The notes: generated by a model not told the origin, from the letters alone. Counted from the first letter of the stretch, positions 11,856 through 24,955 are shown. The stretch: DNA of 64,000 nucleotides from Echeneis naucrates (GCF_900963305.1 NC_042514.1:9307001-9371000), one strand, 5' to 3'. Program-made: numbers and translations.

Positions 11856-14800
11856 ATGCCGTCTCCCAAGGCTAAAAACCCGTGTCGCAGCGGAGGAAGC
11901 CCGGTGCTCGGCAGCTCCAACGGCCGCTACGAGTTCATGTCGCTGACGAAGCCGCTGAACCGGTCCTCGCCGCCGCCGCACCTGCTCCAGCGGCAGGGTT
12001 CCGACCCGACCACCGCCCGGCTCCGAGCCTCCGAGAGCCCGACTCGCCGCCGGGGCTCCAGCTCGTCCACGGGCTCGGCCAGCGGCCAGGGGCTCCAAGA
12101 AGAGGACGGCATCCGACTCAACCCGTCCTTCGTCCGCGTCGCGCTCAGCTCCCTGCTCGCCATCGACCTGTGGCTGTCCAAGCGGCTGGGGGTGTGCGCC
12201 TGCGAGGACTCGTCCTGGGGCAGCGTGCGACCCCTGATGAAGCTCATAGAGATATCCGGACACGGCATCCCCTGGCTGGCCGGCACCGCCTACTGCCTGT
12301 ACAAGAGCGACAGCACCACGGGACAAGAAGTCATGCTCAACCTCCTCATGGGTAAAACAACACAACTTCTGTGCATCCCCTGTGTTTGTCTCCATCTTAC
12401 AGAGAGTCCAAACCCAAGGCTGGCAGGAAGCGTCTTTTTGCAGTCAGGTCTGATCTGGGCTCAGATGCAGTATCTGTGTCGCAGCCCCCCTTCACTACAT
12501 TGTCCTGATTTCTTTTTTTTTTTTTTTTCCAATGCGCAGCTGTCACAACTCATCTCAGCTAAAGATGAACTGAGCCCGCCTCCCTTTCCGTCTCTGTTCA
12601 TCTCCTGACCCATTTTCTTTTCCTCCATCGGTGCAGGTAACCTGTCACCTGTTGATTTCTGGCCTTGTTCCATTTGTTTGGAGTTTCTGCACCCCACATC
12701 TGAAACGTTTCCCTCCGAGCTGTCCTCTAATATATCTGCTTCCAGCTGTGTCAGTCAACTAATGTGCACTTTGCAGAGGGGAAAATGTTTTTCAGGGAAA
12801 ACTGTAACAACTTTGTTATGAAATATAGAATGAACAGCATCTGCGCTATGTTTCTTGTGTTAGGATGCTTCCAACCCAAATGAAACCTGTGCTAAAATTC
12901 AGTTGTATAACGATGGGTGTTTATTTTTATTGACTCTCACCCTGATTTGCATTTTTCAAAATCAGCGGAGTGTTTGGACTTTTTAATGAACAATAATTAA
13001 ACCTTTGCTTTGCTTGTCAGCCAGTATAAACAATTTCTGCAGTGCACACAATCTTGTCAGCATTTTGACTTAACCCAGCTAGTAAATCATGATGAGCTTA
13101 TACAAAGGAAGAAGAGTTTTGTGTGTCTGCATCCTGCTTGGTCTGGCTATACCAGTAATGCATGCCCACAATTCGTCTTTTCAAAGATCATGCTAAATTA
13201 TATGTGTGGGCCAATCAAAGTGACACACTCAGAACAGACAAGTTACTTATTACGAAGGAGATAAAGACAAGTTTGTCTTTATTCGTGAATGTTGCAGAGG
13301 TCAGAGAAGATGTGATGTCTTGCTCCTCTATTGTGTTACTGTGTTGAGATTTTGTTGCCAGTTGGAGTGTGTGACTGTATAAATTAGACCACAAGAAGGA
13401 AATTATTTTGAAGCATTTTGAAGAATTAAGTCACGCGATTCAGTTTCTTATATTCCTTTTTGGGTGTTGGGAAAGTAATAGTCTTGTAAATTGTGAGGTG
13501 TATTTTTTTCACTTTATAATCTGACAAAGCACTGTTTTTGCTAGTGTTTTCAAATCCCGAGTGTGCTGTATGATACAACCTTTTCAGACTGATAATAAGT
13601 TGTCTGGAGCACAGACTCATCAAAAAGGAGTCTGTGCTGTTGATTTGCCCTAGTTGGATGGAGCACCCTCAGGAAGAGCCCACCCTGTGTGGGGTTTAGT
13701 CTGTGGTCCTATTCACTGACAGATTTGGCTGAAGGACCAAAAGGTTATTTTTAAGTATAAGATCGGTATAAGAGACAGATCAAAAAGACAGCTTAGGAGC
13801 CACAGCTTTTAACAAGCAGGCATTTGACAGCAGGAAGGTCATCAACAATAAATAAAAACATACTGCATATTAATTCTGCTGAAATCAGCAGTAATTGGTT
13901 CACTGCCACCTGACTGTTGTATTAATATTTCAGCACAGCACTTGAAGATACTGATACTTAATTTATAATGTATCTCAAAATCTAAAAAGTCTGTTATCCT
14001 CCTCTTGAAATATAAGCAGCAATTTTTGAAGTGCAGTGTATACGGACATTTATGTTGTGTTGGTCATGATAGTTTTGTAAATTTTTCCCACATGCCAAAA
14101 AACTTCTGTCAGTGTTATCATACAGACTATATGCCATTCCATTTTCATGTAAACAACAAATACAGGAACTGGAAAAGTCAGGTTTCACATACACATGTTG
14201 TTAAATCCGTTTAAAAATGACTGAAAACATATATATGACCTCTGAGTTTGATCTAAAAAATGTCTTGCTTAAGTCTAGGTTTGTGCAAATCGTTACATTT
14301 AACCTGTTTTTTAACTAGACTGGCAAAGGACTTTCCAAGAACATCAAGTTTAGCTCTTATAAAACTGGATAACCCAAGATTTAAGTGAATTAACATTATG
14401 AAACTGCCAAAGCATGACACCTGGGATTAACCTGAGTAGGACTTAATAATGCCACCAGATGGTGCCAAAGCAAACTGCTAAATGCCACACAGACAAGTAT
14501 ATGTCTTTAAAAGTGGCCAAAGATCAATGAGTACATAGTCAAACCAGGTAACTGAGCTGGATGCATCTCATCCAGCACTCAGGATTTATGATGTGGCATT
14601 TCCTGTCTTTTTTTCTATATCAGTCCAATGAAATACTCGTTTGGCTCGTCTATGTTTTTACTTTTTGAGATATAAATTAGCACCATGTTGTAACGTGTGT
14701 TGTTACTGGTCCCTCGTCATTTGTGAGTGTGTATTTTCTACAGTAGCACATCATCATCTTTCCCTCTTGTCTTCCAGGCCTGCTCTTGGATCTGGTCCTG

Positions 14801-15145
14801 GTCACCATTGTCAAGGCGGTGGTGCGTCGACGTAGGCCTGCACATAACCGTATGGACATGTTTGCCACTTTTTCTGTGGACCGCTACTCGTTCCCCTCTG
14901 GCCACGCCACCCGTGCCGCCATGTGTGGCCGATTCCTGCTGGCTCACCTGGTGCTGGCCGCCCCGCTGAGGGTCCTTGTCCTGCTATGGGCCGGCCTGGT
15001 GGGGCTGAGCCGAGTGCTGTTGGGCAGGCACAACGTGACTGATGTGATGTTTGGGTTTTGGATGGGCTATTGGCAGTACAACCTGGTGGAGATGCTGTGG
15101 CTCTCACCTCAAACGCTGCAAGGGATGATGGGACAGTTAGCTTAA
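11856..15145 (+). CDS. plpp6: Phospholipid phosphatase 6 (polyisoprenoid diphosphatase), 2 exons
   Basis: ER/nuclear-envelope PAP2-family phosphatase. Family members hydrolyse presqualene and farnesyl/geranylgeranyl diphosphates. Exons 11856-12351 and 14778-15145 join in phase 1 and give 287 residues (human PLPP6 about 295). The Ser/Pro/Arg-rich N terminus (about 1-100) contains [13 protein letters not shown], matching the human block LRASESPVHRRGS. Then come LNPSF and [16 protein letters not shown], and membrane segments. The three PAP2 active-site motifs are complete: KAVVRRRRP (about 178-186), SFPSGH (about 203-208) and [12 protein letters not shown] (about 243-254). PLPP7 was considered, but its degenerate motifs (for example FPAGH) do not fit. 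The open frame running past 12351 is intron read-through. As I remember it, human PLPP6 is intronless, so the 2.4-kb intron here is notable. Confidence 0.95.
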
Positions 15146-17952
15146 CATTAGGGGCTGAAGAAAACAGGATTATTGCCCTGAGATTGCTTGCACAGCTTTT
15201 GTCTTTTAGACTCATGTAGAAGAGATGACTGACGGTTCTTTGACTAGAGAAATCGGCTCAATCCCACACAGACTTTGTCCACAATTGTTTCACTGAATGT
15301 AAAATTTTTTGTTCAGCTTCTCCTTTTATTAATAATATTATCATATAAAAGGCAGTTTTCCACATTGACACAGGGTCCACGCAGCACCTTTCTTTTTTTG
15401 GGTGATTTCTAGGATCCGGTGTTGATATCAGCCTAAAGGATTTCCCATTTTAAATTTTAAATAAACACTCCTAAAACCTGATAAACTTTAATTTATGAGG
15501 CTTTATCTTATCTCACAGTTATTTTTATTTCCTCGATATTATAACTGTCAAAATTAATAACTAACCAAAATATAGTATGTAAAGCTCATTACAACTCATT
15601 GGATTTTATGCATACGTTTCAACTTAGATAATGTACAGAATCACAGCGTACCTGTTACAATTTTTTTGTTGAATTAAGCAAACAATTTATGTCAAAGTCT
15701 GATTACGTAGGATAGAACCATTTATTCAAAGTCAGGAGAAGTGTGTGGGCATCTCCTTCTCTAGGCAGGGACCTGAAGTCTTAGTAAAGCACTGACACAC
15801 TGTAAAAAACCATCCACAGGAAAGGACGGCGGACTTGAGCCTTCGGTAGCATCTTCATTGTAACGCAATGAGTCATCCACATTCACCAAACATAACATGC
15901 TGAACTGAAGAGAAAGAGTCAGAAATTTGCAGCCAAACTCAGAAAAAAATGATGCCTGTCATGACATGGACAGGTCTTTTCTGTCTCTTTCACCTGCTTT
16001 ATTCGATGGGCAAAAAAACCAGTTGGAAAAAAAAGATAGTGGTTAATTAGCTTATTACTGATTCACCACAGCCATTGTACAGTCCTTTGTTTTCTCAGCA
16101 AACTGAGGTCATCACTGCAATATACATGTAAATATTTGGACCAAGTTGTGCTAGTCTGTTAATACAGTTTCCAATAAATACCGGGCTTTGCTTTCACAAA
16201 ACTATCTGTGGATGGCATTTTGCCCTCTTCCGAACACGTCTTCCTTCTAAGTGTGAGTTTTTACAATAGACCATTACACCTGGGCTCTACCTGCAGCTTG
16301 GGGCTGGAAGTACATCTTAAATATTACAAAAATGCTCTGGCAAAGGAAAATATTAATCAATTAATGTCTTATTTTCATTCTGTTCTATCTTTATAGTAAG
16401 GAAATCTGTATTCACAATCAAATCAGTCGACGTTTAAACATTGTGCACTGTGACGCTGTTTCTCAAGACTCTCACCTTGCAGTGGGTCTCACGACAGACT
16501 ATGAGGAACAACATTCATTGATTAACAAAAGATTTAGAAAAAAATGACGTCTTCTCCCATCATTGACGTGGCTTGTTTTAATTTTGTGATGAAGTATGGG
16601 CAGTGGTGTCTCAACAGTTACCTGGTAATCATTATGTAATGACGTCCATGGAAGTCCATGGATCAGTGAAGTTTTGTGACCGACCATACAACAGGAATGG
16701 CTGCAGGTAGCACGTACACTGCACCAAAGTCAGATGCAGGTCAACGCTGAATAGCCTTTAATCATTGTTGTTCTTCTTTCCTAATGTTCTAAATTATCAA
16801 CCAGTTCTCAGATGAAGGCTCACAGAGGCAAATCAACATTTAGTCGTTGCTCTGTTTCAAATCCCCCCACAGTTAATATTTGACAATGAAACAATATTTT
16901 ACCATACTGAATTTCTCGTGTGTAAAATGAGTTGGATATATTGCTTTGCAGGAGCAGTATGTTTAATGATTTAACTGTATTTGTACCCTGACAGGGAGTT
17001 GAATGCCATGCAATATAAACATCAAATCTATAAATGACGCCAGTGGTCAATATGTTACATAACCACTGGACACAAAAAAAAAAAAAATACGCACACATCA
17101 GCACTGCCCGACCCCATGACATCTGGAACTGCATCCTGATTTCCATGTGCGCCGGTCTGTGTTTGATCAGAGATGTGAATGCCCTGTTTCTTTTGTAAAT
17201 CTTTCTGTTATTTAAGATTTCTCTGACAAATAGAATGTGTAATGTGTGTGGTTTCTCATCCTGTAAGACGATTCAAGATTTTTGCCTGTCACATGTCAGC
17301 TGGTCCAAACTTGATCCGAACTCCCAGTGGTGTAACAGACTGTTCCCTGACCCACAGACGACCCCATCGTAAACTGTTTCATTGAACTCTTACACGCTGT
17401 GTCCTCTTTTTGCAATAATTGAGCAATGATCTTCCCAGAGTGAGATGGCCTGTGAGAGAGGTGGCAGCTTCCAGCCTTTTTATTTCATTACGCTTGTGTG
17501 GCAAATCTAAATATGCTGGACTGTGAACATTGTGACCAAAAGATTTTTTACAATTGTTTTTTTTTTTTTCTTTCTTGTTGTTGTTGTTTTACATCTTGAT
17601 ATTGAAAAGAATTGTAAGATAAGACAAAATTATTCAAATTATTATATGTATGTGTTGGGAATAGGTTTTTGCACATTCCACGTCAATCGATCATAACAAC
17701 TTTAGGGAAAAGGCATTCAATTATCTATTCAGCTCTGAAATATTTTTTGCAACTGACAAATGTTCCTGCACATTGTCAACATGAAGCCAACGTGAAAATA
17801 CTGCACTCAGTTTTGCCTGCTGTAGAGAATGTTATATACCTTTATGGACATGTTATTTCACTGTATTATGCTCAGCGGATTTGATTGTGCTGTAATATTA
17901 CATTGGGGGATATTTGCTGAATGATTTGACTGTAGATGTTATTTTTAATAAA
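15146..17952 (+). other. Probable long 3' UTR of plpp6
   Basis: No exon of another gene is visible here. AATAAA occurs soon after the stop (15460-15465) and again at 17947-17952, just before the next gene's promoter. The two hexamers suggest a short and a long 3' UTR. This is inferred from spacing only. Confidence 0.4.
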
Positions 17953-18146
17953 ATGGGGATCAAACATGAACCCGTCTCTCCTCGTGTATAATGGGCATGT
18001 CACTCATTAGCACTTTTCCAAATCCAACTTCCTCGATTTGACCTAGATGGCACAAATTGAACTTTGGCCAAAGTCAAAGCCATTTGATTTCAGCAAACAC
18101 ATCCTCCTCTCCTTTTTTGGCCAAGTGCCTTCAGTCACTGTTTCAG

Positions 18147-18215
18147 TATAAAAGTGTGTGATCTGTAGATGCTCGTCCCACTTCACAGGCACACAAATCC
18201 AACACAGGGATTAAG
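18147..18215 (+). promoter_or_regulatory. TATA box and non-coding first exon of fmo-A
   Basis: TATAAAAG at 18147-18154 is followed about 60 bases on by a donor-like TTAAG|GTAAGG (exon end 18215). The first coding exon of fmo-A opens with a spliced acceptor (TTGCAG at 18791-18796), so an upstream untranslated exon is required, and this one fits. A TATA-driven start suits an inducible or tissue-specific detoxifying enzyme. Confidence 0.5.
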
Positions 18216-18459
18216 GTAAGGAGCAAAAATCCATTGTAGTTCTGGCAGCAGTAGCAGCAGAAGACATATTTGTCATGCATAATTATCCCAGAATATATTA
18301 GTGAAATGTGGCAAATTAATTCACTTAACAAAAAAAGGGAAATAAGCAGTCAATGTCTGTGAATGTTTGATCATAGAGGGATGAACTTCAACAGACAGGG
18401 TGATTGTTCATATTTTGTACTAATACGGTTGCAAAATGCTCTTCATACAAAAATTTAAA

Positions 18460-18481
18460 GATATATATATATATATATATC
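18460..18481. repeat. (TA)n microsatellite
   Basis: A run of TA dinucleotides in the 5' UTR intron of fmo-A. Confidence 0.85.
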
Positions 18482-18803
18482 AGAATTTTTATTTTGGGGC
18501 TTTACCCTCAATGACCTAAATGTTTCAATAAACTGCCAGGCACTCTAAATCATTTGAACAAACACCATGACAGTTTAGTTTCAATGTTCTCAAAGATTAT
18601 CACCTTCGCTCTTCTTTTTACGTTTCTCTATCACTGATGCATGATGAAGACATATTAAGATGCCTTTACGTACATAAAAATAACAAACATGAACCATATG
18701 TTTTATTATTGGAATGCACATTATCATTTAATTGAGGTTGGCATGAAGGTTGAACATCTGGAGGTATTCACTTCTCCTTCCCTTCTCCTGTTGCAGTTCC
18801 ATC

Positions 18804-21736
18804 ATGGTGCAGAAAGTAGCAGTGATCGGGGCCGGCCCCAGTGGCCTGACGGCCATAAAGGCCTGCCTGGATGAGGGCATGGTGCCAACCTGCTTCGAAA
18901 GCAGCGACGACATGGGTGGACTGTGGAAGTTCAAGGCATGCCACCAATTTAGAAACATTTCTAAAAGTATTTTGTGTTCATGTCCTAATGCTCTGATCAT
19001 TTCATGTGACATCAGATGGAAATGATTACACGCTTTATATTTTGTCATTTGAAACCTCTTCTCTGCAGGAAGTGTCCGAGCCAAACAGAGCCAGTATTTA
19101 TCGCTCCCTCACCATCAACATTTCCAAAGAGATGATGTGCTACAGTGACTTCCCCATCCCTGCAGATTACCCCAACTACATGCACCACTCTAAAATCCTC
19201 AAATACTTCAGGATGTATGCAGAACACTTTAAACTGCTGGAACACATTCACTTCCAGGTAAAAAAAAAAACAAAAATCCACCTGAACAGATAAAATACAT
19301 TTATTTATGGTCACATTGACGCCCGATCACTTTCGATTTGTGTATCTCAGACTTTAGTGAAGAGTGTCAAACAGCGACCGGACTTCTCTCGCACTGGTCA
19401 GTGGGAAGTTGTGACGGAGACAAGAGATGGACAGGAAGAGCGGCACGTCTTTGATGCAGTTATTTGCTGCTCTGGTCACTACAGCTATCCCAACCTGCCG
19501 CTCAAAGACTTCCCAGGTAGAGACATGTTTACTCTTAGAAGCAAGACTTCAACATCTGTCCCAACACACAACAAAATGTTTATGGGTCGAGGGAGACAAA
19601 CATCAGTCTGTTGTGTTGCAGGAATTGAGACTTTTGAGGGGAAATACTTCCACAGCTGGGACTACAAGGGGCCTGAAGATATGTACGGGAAGAGAGTGGT
19701 GGTGATCGGCATCGGTAACTCGGGAGGCGACATCGCTGTGGAGGGCAGCAGGGTGGCAGAGCAGGTGAGGAAGTCAAACCTGATGGCTTTTGTCTCCTTT
19801 GGATGCAGCGCAGTGACTCACAATCAGTTGTGCTCTGTGCTGTGTCTCCTCAGGTGTATCTGAGCACTCGCCGTGGCGCCTGGGTCATCCGTCAGGTTTC
19901 TGACTACGGCCTGCCAGTGGACATGAAGTACAACACCCGTTTTGTCCACATCTTGTTCCAGCTGCTGCCGATCAACTGGCTCAACTGGTATGGCGAGAAG
20001 ACGCTGAACGCCATGTACGACCACACCATGTATGCCCTCAAACCCACGCACAGGTAGGTGCTGTGGTGGAGAAAAGTGTGTAGTAGTTGTGTTGGGGTGT
20101 GATTGACGTTTCATCAGTCACCGACGTGAGAATATCTGCTTTTTTTCCCTTTGCTCTGCTGCCTCGTCAGGCTCTTCAGTCAGATCCCAGTGATCAACGA
20201 TGAACTGCCTTTAAAGATTCTGAGTGGATCCGTTATTATCAAGCCAAATGTGAAAGAGATCCGTGGCTCCACCGTGGTGTTTGATGATGGCTCTGTTTTG
20301 GAAAAGGTCAGACTGTGCCATTCATACAAACCTTAATCATGTCAAGCTGTTTAAACTTAACACAAACTTTTCTCTTCCTTTTTAAAGGTGGACACAATTG
20401 TGTTCGCCACAGGATACAACTATGATTTTCCCTTCCTGCCAAACAATGCCATGTATAAGTCCGGGCACCGCATTGCCCTGTATAAGCATGTTTTCCCTCC
20501 CAACTTGGAGCATCCAACTCTGGCAGTCGTGGGTTTCATCCATGCCCTCGGTGCCATCATGCCGCAGGCTGAAATCCAGGCCCGCTGGGTCGCCCGTGTC
20601 TTCAAAGGTGAGGCTGCATGCCCGGTTTATCAGCTGCCATTCACCCAGAAGGTTTCCAAGCACATGCGGCTCGATTCAGCTCTGCCTGTCTTCTTTCTTT
20701 TGTTCCTCAGGACATAAAAAACTGCCCTCAAACAAGGCCATGATCAAGGCTGTTGAGAACGACACCAAGGACATTGAGAAACAGTAAGCCTCCCAATAAG
20801 AATAATAAAGCAGAGCAAACTGTTAACCCGATGACAGCCCTCATTGCTGTCACAAGTGCCATATAAAAAGGATTAGAAAGAAGAAAGAAGTTTTCAGAAA
20901 CTTGTATTTTTGTTTTTTTGCTGAAAAAAGGGTTAGGGTTAGGGAGAAATCATATAATTGGGAAATAATTTTCAGTTGTTTACAATTATGAGCAGCCGTA
21001 GGAATTGATTTATTCAAAAAAATAAATAAAAGTGTTGAGCAGTGCAGCTTTAGAGTTACAATATTTTCTGCAACATATTCTTTAAAATGGAAACAATCCG
21101 ACCTCTCCAGATGAAATTAATAGATCGCCAACAAACCATGGTCAGGCAGACAGCTTTATTTTATGTTTATATACAACTCGTATTATAGTTTCTCATTTCA
21201 TTTCTGGGTGATTTTCTGCGCAGCTACATCGTGTCAAAGTTGACACCCCTGCAGGTGGACTTTGTTTCCTACATGGATGATATTGCTGGAGAGATCGGAG
21301 TACGCCCAAGCCTCCTGTGGCTCTTCTTCACAGACTACCAGCTGTTTAAGCAGGTTCTGTGGGGACCTGTCACTGCCTACCAGTACCGCTTGATGGGACC
21401 AGGAAAGTGGAAAGGAGCCCGTAAGGCAATCTTCACCCAGTTTGACCGAATGTACCAGTCCCTAAAAACCAGAAAGGTCTGAAGCTAACATTGTTCTTCT
21501 GAATTCTGTTATATCTATACATTCTTATATATTACTAGCAAGAAATAGCGCATGCACATGTAAACATATTTTCCAATCTCTTCCAGCTGGCCGAGCAAGA
21601 GTCCTCCTCTTCTGGCCGTCTGATTAAACTAAGCCTGACCCTCCTGGCTGGTGGAGCTGCTGCCTACTACGTCCATGTTCGCAACCCAACTGTCATTCCC
21701 TCCCTGCTGTGTAAGATCCATCTGCAAAAAGCCTGA
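18804..21736 (+). CDS. Flavin-containing monooxygenase, fmo-A (FMO5-like), 10 coding exons
   Basis: Microsomal FAD/NADPH monooxygenase that oxygenates soft nucleophiles (N and S) or, in FMO5-like enzymes, ketones. Exons: 18804-18935, 19069-19257, 19351-19516, 19622-19764, 19854-20053, 20171-20306, 20388-20607, 20711-20783, 21224-21476 and 21587-21736, giving 553 residues. The FAD motif GAGPSG is at 9-14, the FMO signature [11 protein letters not shown] near 167-177, the NADPH motif GIGNSG near 192-197 and FATGY near 328-332. The C-terminal tail ends in a hydrophobic anchor (about 518-533). The first coding intron begins GC, not GT (AAG|GCATGC). Exon 9 (20711-20783) has the standard 73-nt size. 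A poly(A) signal AATAAA lies at 21752-21757. Tandem neighbour of fmo-B. I cannot assign a numbered ortholog. Confidence 0.95.
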
Positions 21737-21751
21737 GTATGAAACGTGTGA

Positions 21752-21757
21752 AATAAA
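21752..21757 (+). promoter_or_regulatory. Poly(A) signal of fmo-A
   Basis: AATAAA lies 16 bases after the fmo-A stop codon. It is close but usable, implying a very short 3' UTR. Confidence 0.5.
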
Positions 21758-21759
21758 CA

Positions 21760-24700
21760 GAAAAACTCTGAAGCACACAAACCAAATGAGTACACCACTT
21801 TATGGGTTGTGACTGGAGTTCATGACTGCAGAGACAGCTGTCTCTGCTTCTGGTTCATCTTCAGGTTATTCCTCTGCCTTGTATTTATTTTTCCTTTTTT
21901 GAACTTCCCAGTTTTTCCTAAGATGATGTTACATTACAACCATTGTCCTCAGCAAAATATGCTTTTTCAGGAAACATGATATGCTCTTTATATGAATCAT
22001 TAATGCAATACATTAAATATTACATATATTATTTAATATAATATAATGAATGTAACATAAATGTCCACCACACCTCCATACTCCCGCAGTATTGCGCCGC
22101 ACGCTACAAACACTATGTTGAAACTCATAGTGGATCAAAATGAACGAGCTGAACATGTCTTTCTGGTGCTGTCTGTTGAGATTTATTTAATGGTCAAAAT
22201 ATATATATATATTTTAATTTGAGTGTGGAACATTTTTCCAGCATGAATAAAGCAATAACCTCATGTGGGCATCTTCTTGTCTCTGTCACACCGCGGTGAG
22301 GTTGTCTCGTCTTGGTTTTATTGTGTCTTGTCATTTCCTGTTTTATTTTGAAATTTCTAACTCACTTGCCCTTCCTCGTGTATCCTGTGCATCGTCATGA
22401 TTACCAATTGTCTCCACCTGTTCCCCATTTCCCCCACAGCTCAACTAGTCTGTTTTCCCCTTGTCTTGTCCCACACCAGCGTTACGTCCAAGCCACAGTC
22501 CTCGATCCCTTTGTGTAAGTCTTTGGTCCTCGAAAGAGTGAATTTGTGTTGTAACTTTAATATCCCAGTTTAGCCTTTTTTATAGCTTTAGTATTTCCTC
22601 TGCATGAGTGATTTTTTTTTTTTTTTTTTTTTTTTTTTGTAGATAACTTTGGATAGATTAATGTTTATAGCCTTTGTTTTCCTCCATTCAAGTGATTTTG
22701 AGTTTCCATAACGTTATATCGACTTACCTTTGATCCTCCGCTTAGAAGCGTGAGAGTTTTTGTTTTGACTAGTTGACCTCACTGACCCTTCTGATGCACT
22801 AGCCTACTCTTTCCGCATCCGTGCCAATAAACACAGCTAAAACAAACCAGCAGTATCGCCACACAAGTTCCTTGCACACTGTTCAGTGTGCTCACTCATA
22901 AATAACTCAAAGGGATTGGATGGCTAAACTAAACAATGTAACCAGTTTTACTGTAACATACTGTACAGCTACCAATGAGCTTGTTTGAAGAATACTATGA
23001 ACTATTCCAGAAGATTACCATGTTCTCAGGTAACAGCCATCATATGTCATAAAACAGACTGAAAAGACATGAACTATTTACATTTTCACTGTGGTTATGT
23101 CTCCTTCACCTGAATGCCATAAAGCCATGCAGTGATCCTTCATAACTCCACAGTCTCTGCGAAGAAAGAATACATTCGTTTAAAACCATATATATATTTT
23201 ATTTTCAATGGTTTTCCGGCTTTTTTTTTTTATGAAAATTGGCCTCACTCCCAGGTGCTTTCCATGACTTATTAAGTTGGAAAGCTAATGCTTGCAGGTG
23301 AGCTGCAGAACGATGAGAGAAAATAGTGTAATCCTTTTGTAATTTCCCTTTCTGTACAATAATCCTCCTCTGAAGTTCACCTGGACTGTATTATCTTTGA
23401 AGAATAAAAAGGTAAACTCAGACGAGCTAAGTACCCCTCCCTGATGAAACAGGTAGCTCAAATCAATCAACTGTGCTTTACAGTGAGCACGGCTATGATT
23501 CAAATTACTTCACACAGACTCAGGCAATATAATAACATAATGACATTAATAATTGGCCTGCCGGTGGCTATTTAACAACACTGTGAACCTAAGATAAACA
23601 AAAGACAGTGGAAACAACATGCAGAGCTAATGAAAGAGCAGGGATGAAATGTAGCAACCCGAACCCTGCAGTGGAAGTAGGCAGCAAGGAGGAACTACTT
23701 TTTTGGATTTATTAAAAAACTTGATTGATGAAAAATACATTTTCATGTGTCTGGTACCTAACCTTTTGTAACTTTTTGCCATACTTTGTAACCCTTTATC
23801 TGTGATAAAATAATCCTGTTCCACGACCTGTCCTGAGCTATTGCTTAAATGCATTAAAAGAGCTGTATGATCCGGGAGGCCTCACATATCCCGGAGTTAA
23901 AGCTGTACTGAGAAATTTGACAGCTTAAGTGTGGGACTTGTTGTCTTCCCTTAAGTGTCACAGTTCGGTACACTACAGCTTTGAGAATATTAAAAGACAT
24001 TCCCACCCCACCAGACAGGGTCGAAGTCCCTCCACAGAGTACTGTTCAACTGGTGATATGCAACAGCTCAGTTCGTGTGAGTTTACAGACTGTTTAAGGT
24101 CTGATCACAGCTGCACAGGACTTGGACTCAGCCAGCTGGCGAAGGTGAGAGCAGCTAACATGTTTTTCAGTCTTCAAGTATTACTCAACTATCAAGGGGC
24201 CTAGTTTTGTCCCAGTGGTGTCCTGCTGATTGTTCCTCTGCCGAATCTATTCTCTATTTGTGAACTGATTTACTTCCTCCTGGGAGTCCTAGGAGTTTTA
24301 AAACAATCTGTACTGTGAGGTCTTTGACACGGGTGCGTCAGAAGTAACAAACACATCCAATTTATCTTTGTTGAAAACAATTCCGTTCTGCTAGCTGCAT
24401 AAGTGTAGAAGTGAGTGGCACTGCATGCTGAAAGTGTTATGAACATCCAACTTTGTTGCAATACTCCTAAGAAGTTCTTAAAGTGTAATCACACTCTTGT
24501 ATGAGAATGTATATTCATTGTATTTTGCAAATTAAAACTATGCAGTAAGACATAAGTAATGTTTAAAATAAGAATGCCATTTGATGATTCTGTCATACTT
24601 CCAGCCTCTGCATTTTAATGTCAAGACAATGTTGCTGTTGTGATTCAGCCTCATTTTAACATGGCGGCTCTCAAAGTGATTGGACCCTCTGATATCTTCC

Positions 24701-24955
24701 GGGGGGGTTCCCACCAAAAAGGAAAATAATTGACTTTCAATATATTTCCATCTGGAAGTGACACAATAGCAGAATAACCAATTCAGACCAATGACTAATT
24801 TAAGCCATCACATTTTGTTTATGTCCAAATATCTCAAAAAGTAATCCCAATTTATTCACCCCCAGCTGCACTATATAATTGTGGCTATTAATAGTATGAT
24901 TCAAAAAAGAATTATATTATAAACCTTGTCAACGCGGTCTTTTCCCCTCCAATAG
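21760..24955. other. Spacer between the two fmo genes
   Basis: No coding exon recognised. It contains a TA-rich stretch (about 22199-22212), an AT-rich block (22000-22060), a long poly-T (22612-22638) and a C/T-rich stretch (about 22258-22545) that looks like a worn interspersed repeat. Near 24144, GCGAAG|GTGAGAG resembles the end of a non-coding first exon for fmo-B, whose coding exon 1 starts exactly at an acceptor. Confidence 0.45.
22612..22638. repeat. Poly-T run (about 27 T)
   Basis: An uninterrupted T homopolymer, possibly the reverse-strand A-tail of an old retroposed copy. No adjoining element body was identified. Confidence 0.9.

Noticed and set aside
11760-12395. A 211-codon open frame on the minus strand
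   Set aside because: It is the reverse-strand shadow of the GC-rich first exon of plpp6, Arg/Gly/Ala-rich, with no family resemblance.
12352-12608. Continuation of the plpp6 frame past codon 165
   Set aside because: The frame runs into intron sequence. A donor at 12352 and exon 2 at 14778 restore the PAP2 domain.
20930-20944. Interstitial telomeric repeat
   Set aside because: Only two TTAGGG units after a G run, within an fmo-A intron. This is expected by chance.
22258-22850. Possible solo LTR or other old retroelement end between the fmo genes
   Set aside because: The C/T-rich text resembles fish repeat sequence, but I could not find matching ends, a primer-binding site or target duplication, so no family is claimed.
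24658-24730. AACATGGCGGC (YY1-like) with a short frame starting at its ATG, 300 bases before fmo-B
   Set aside because: The frame stops after about 20 codons and there is no matching gene. It may be promoter or repeat sequence, but nothing supports a gene.
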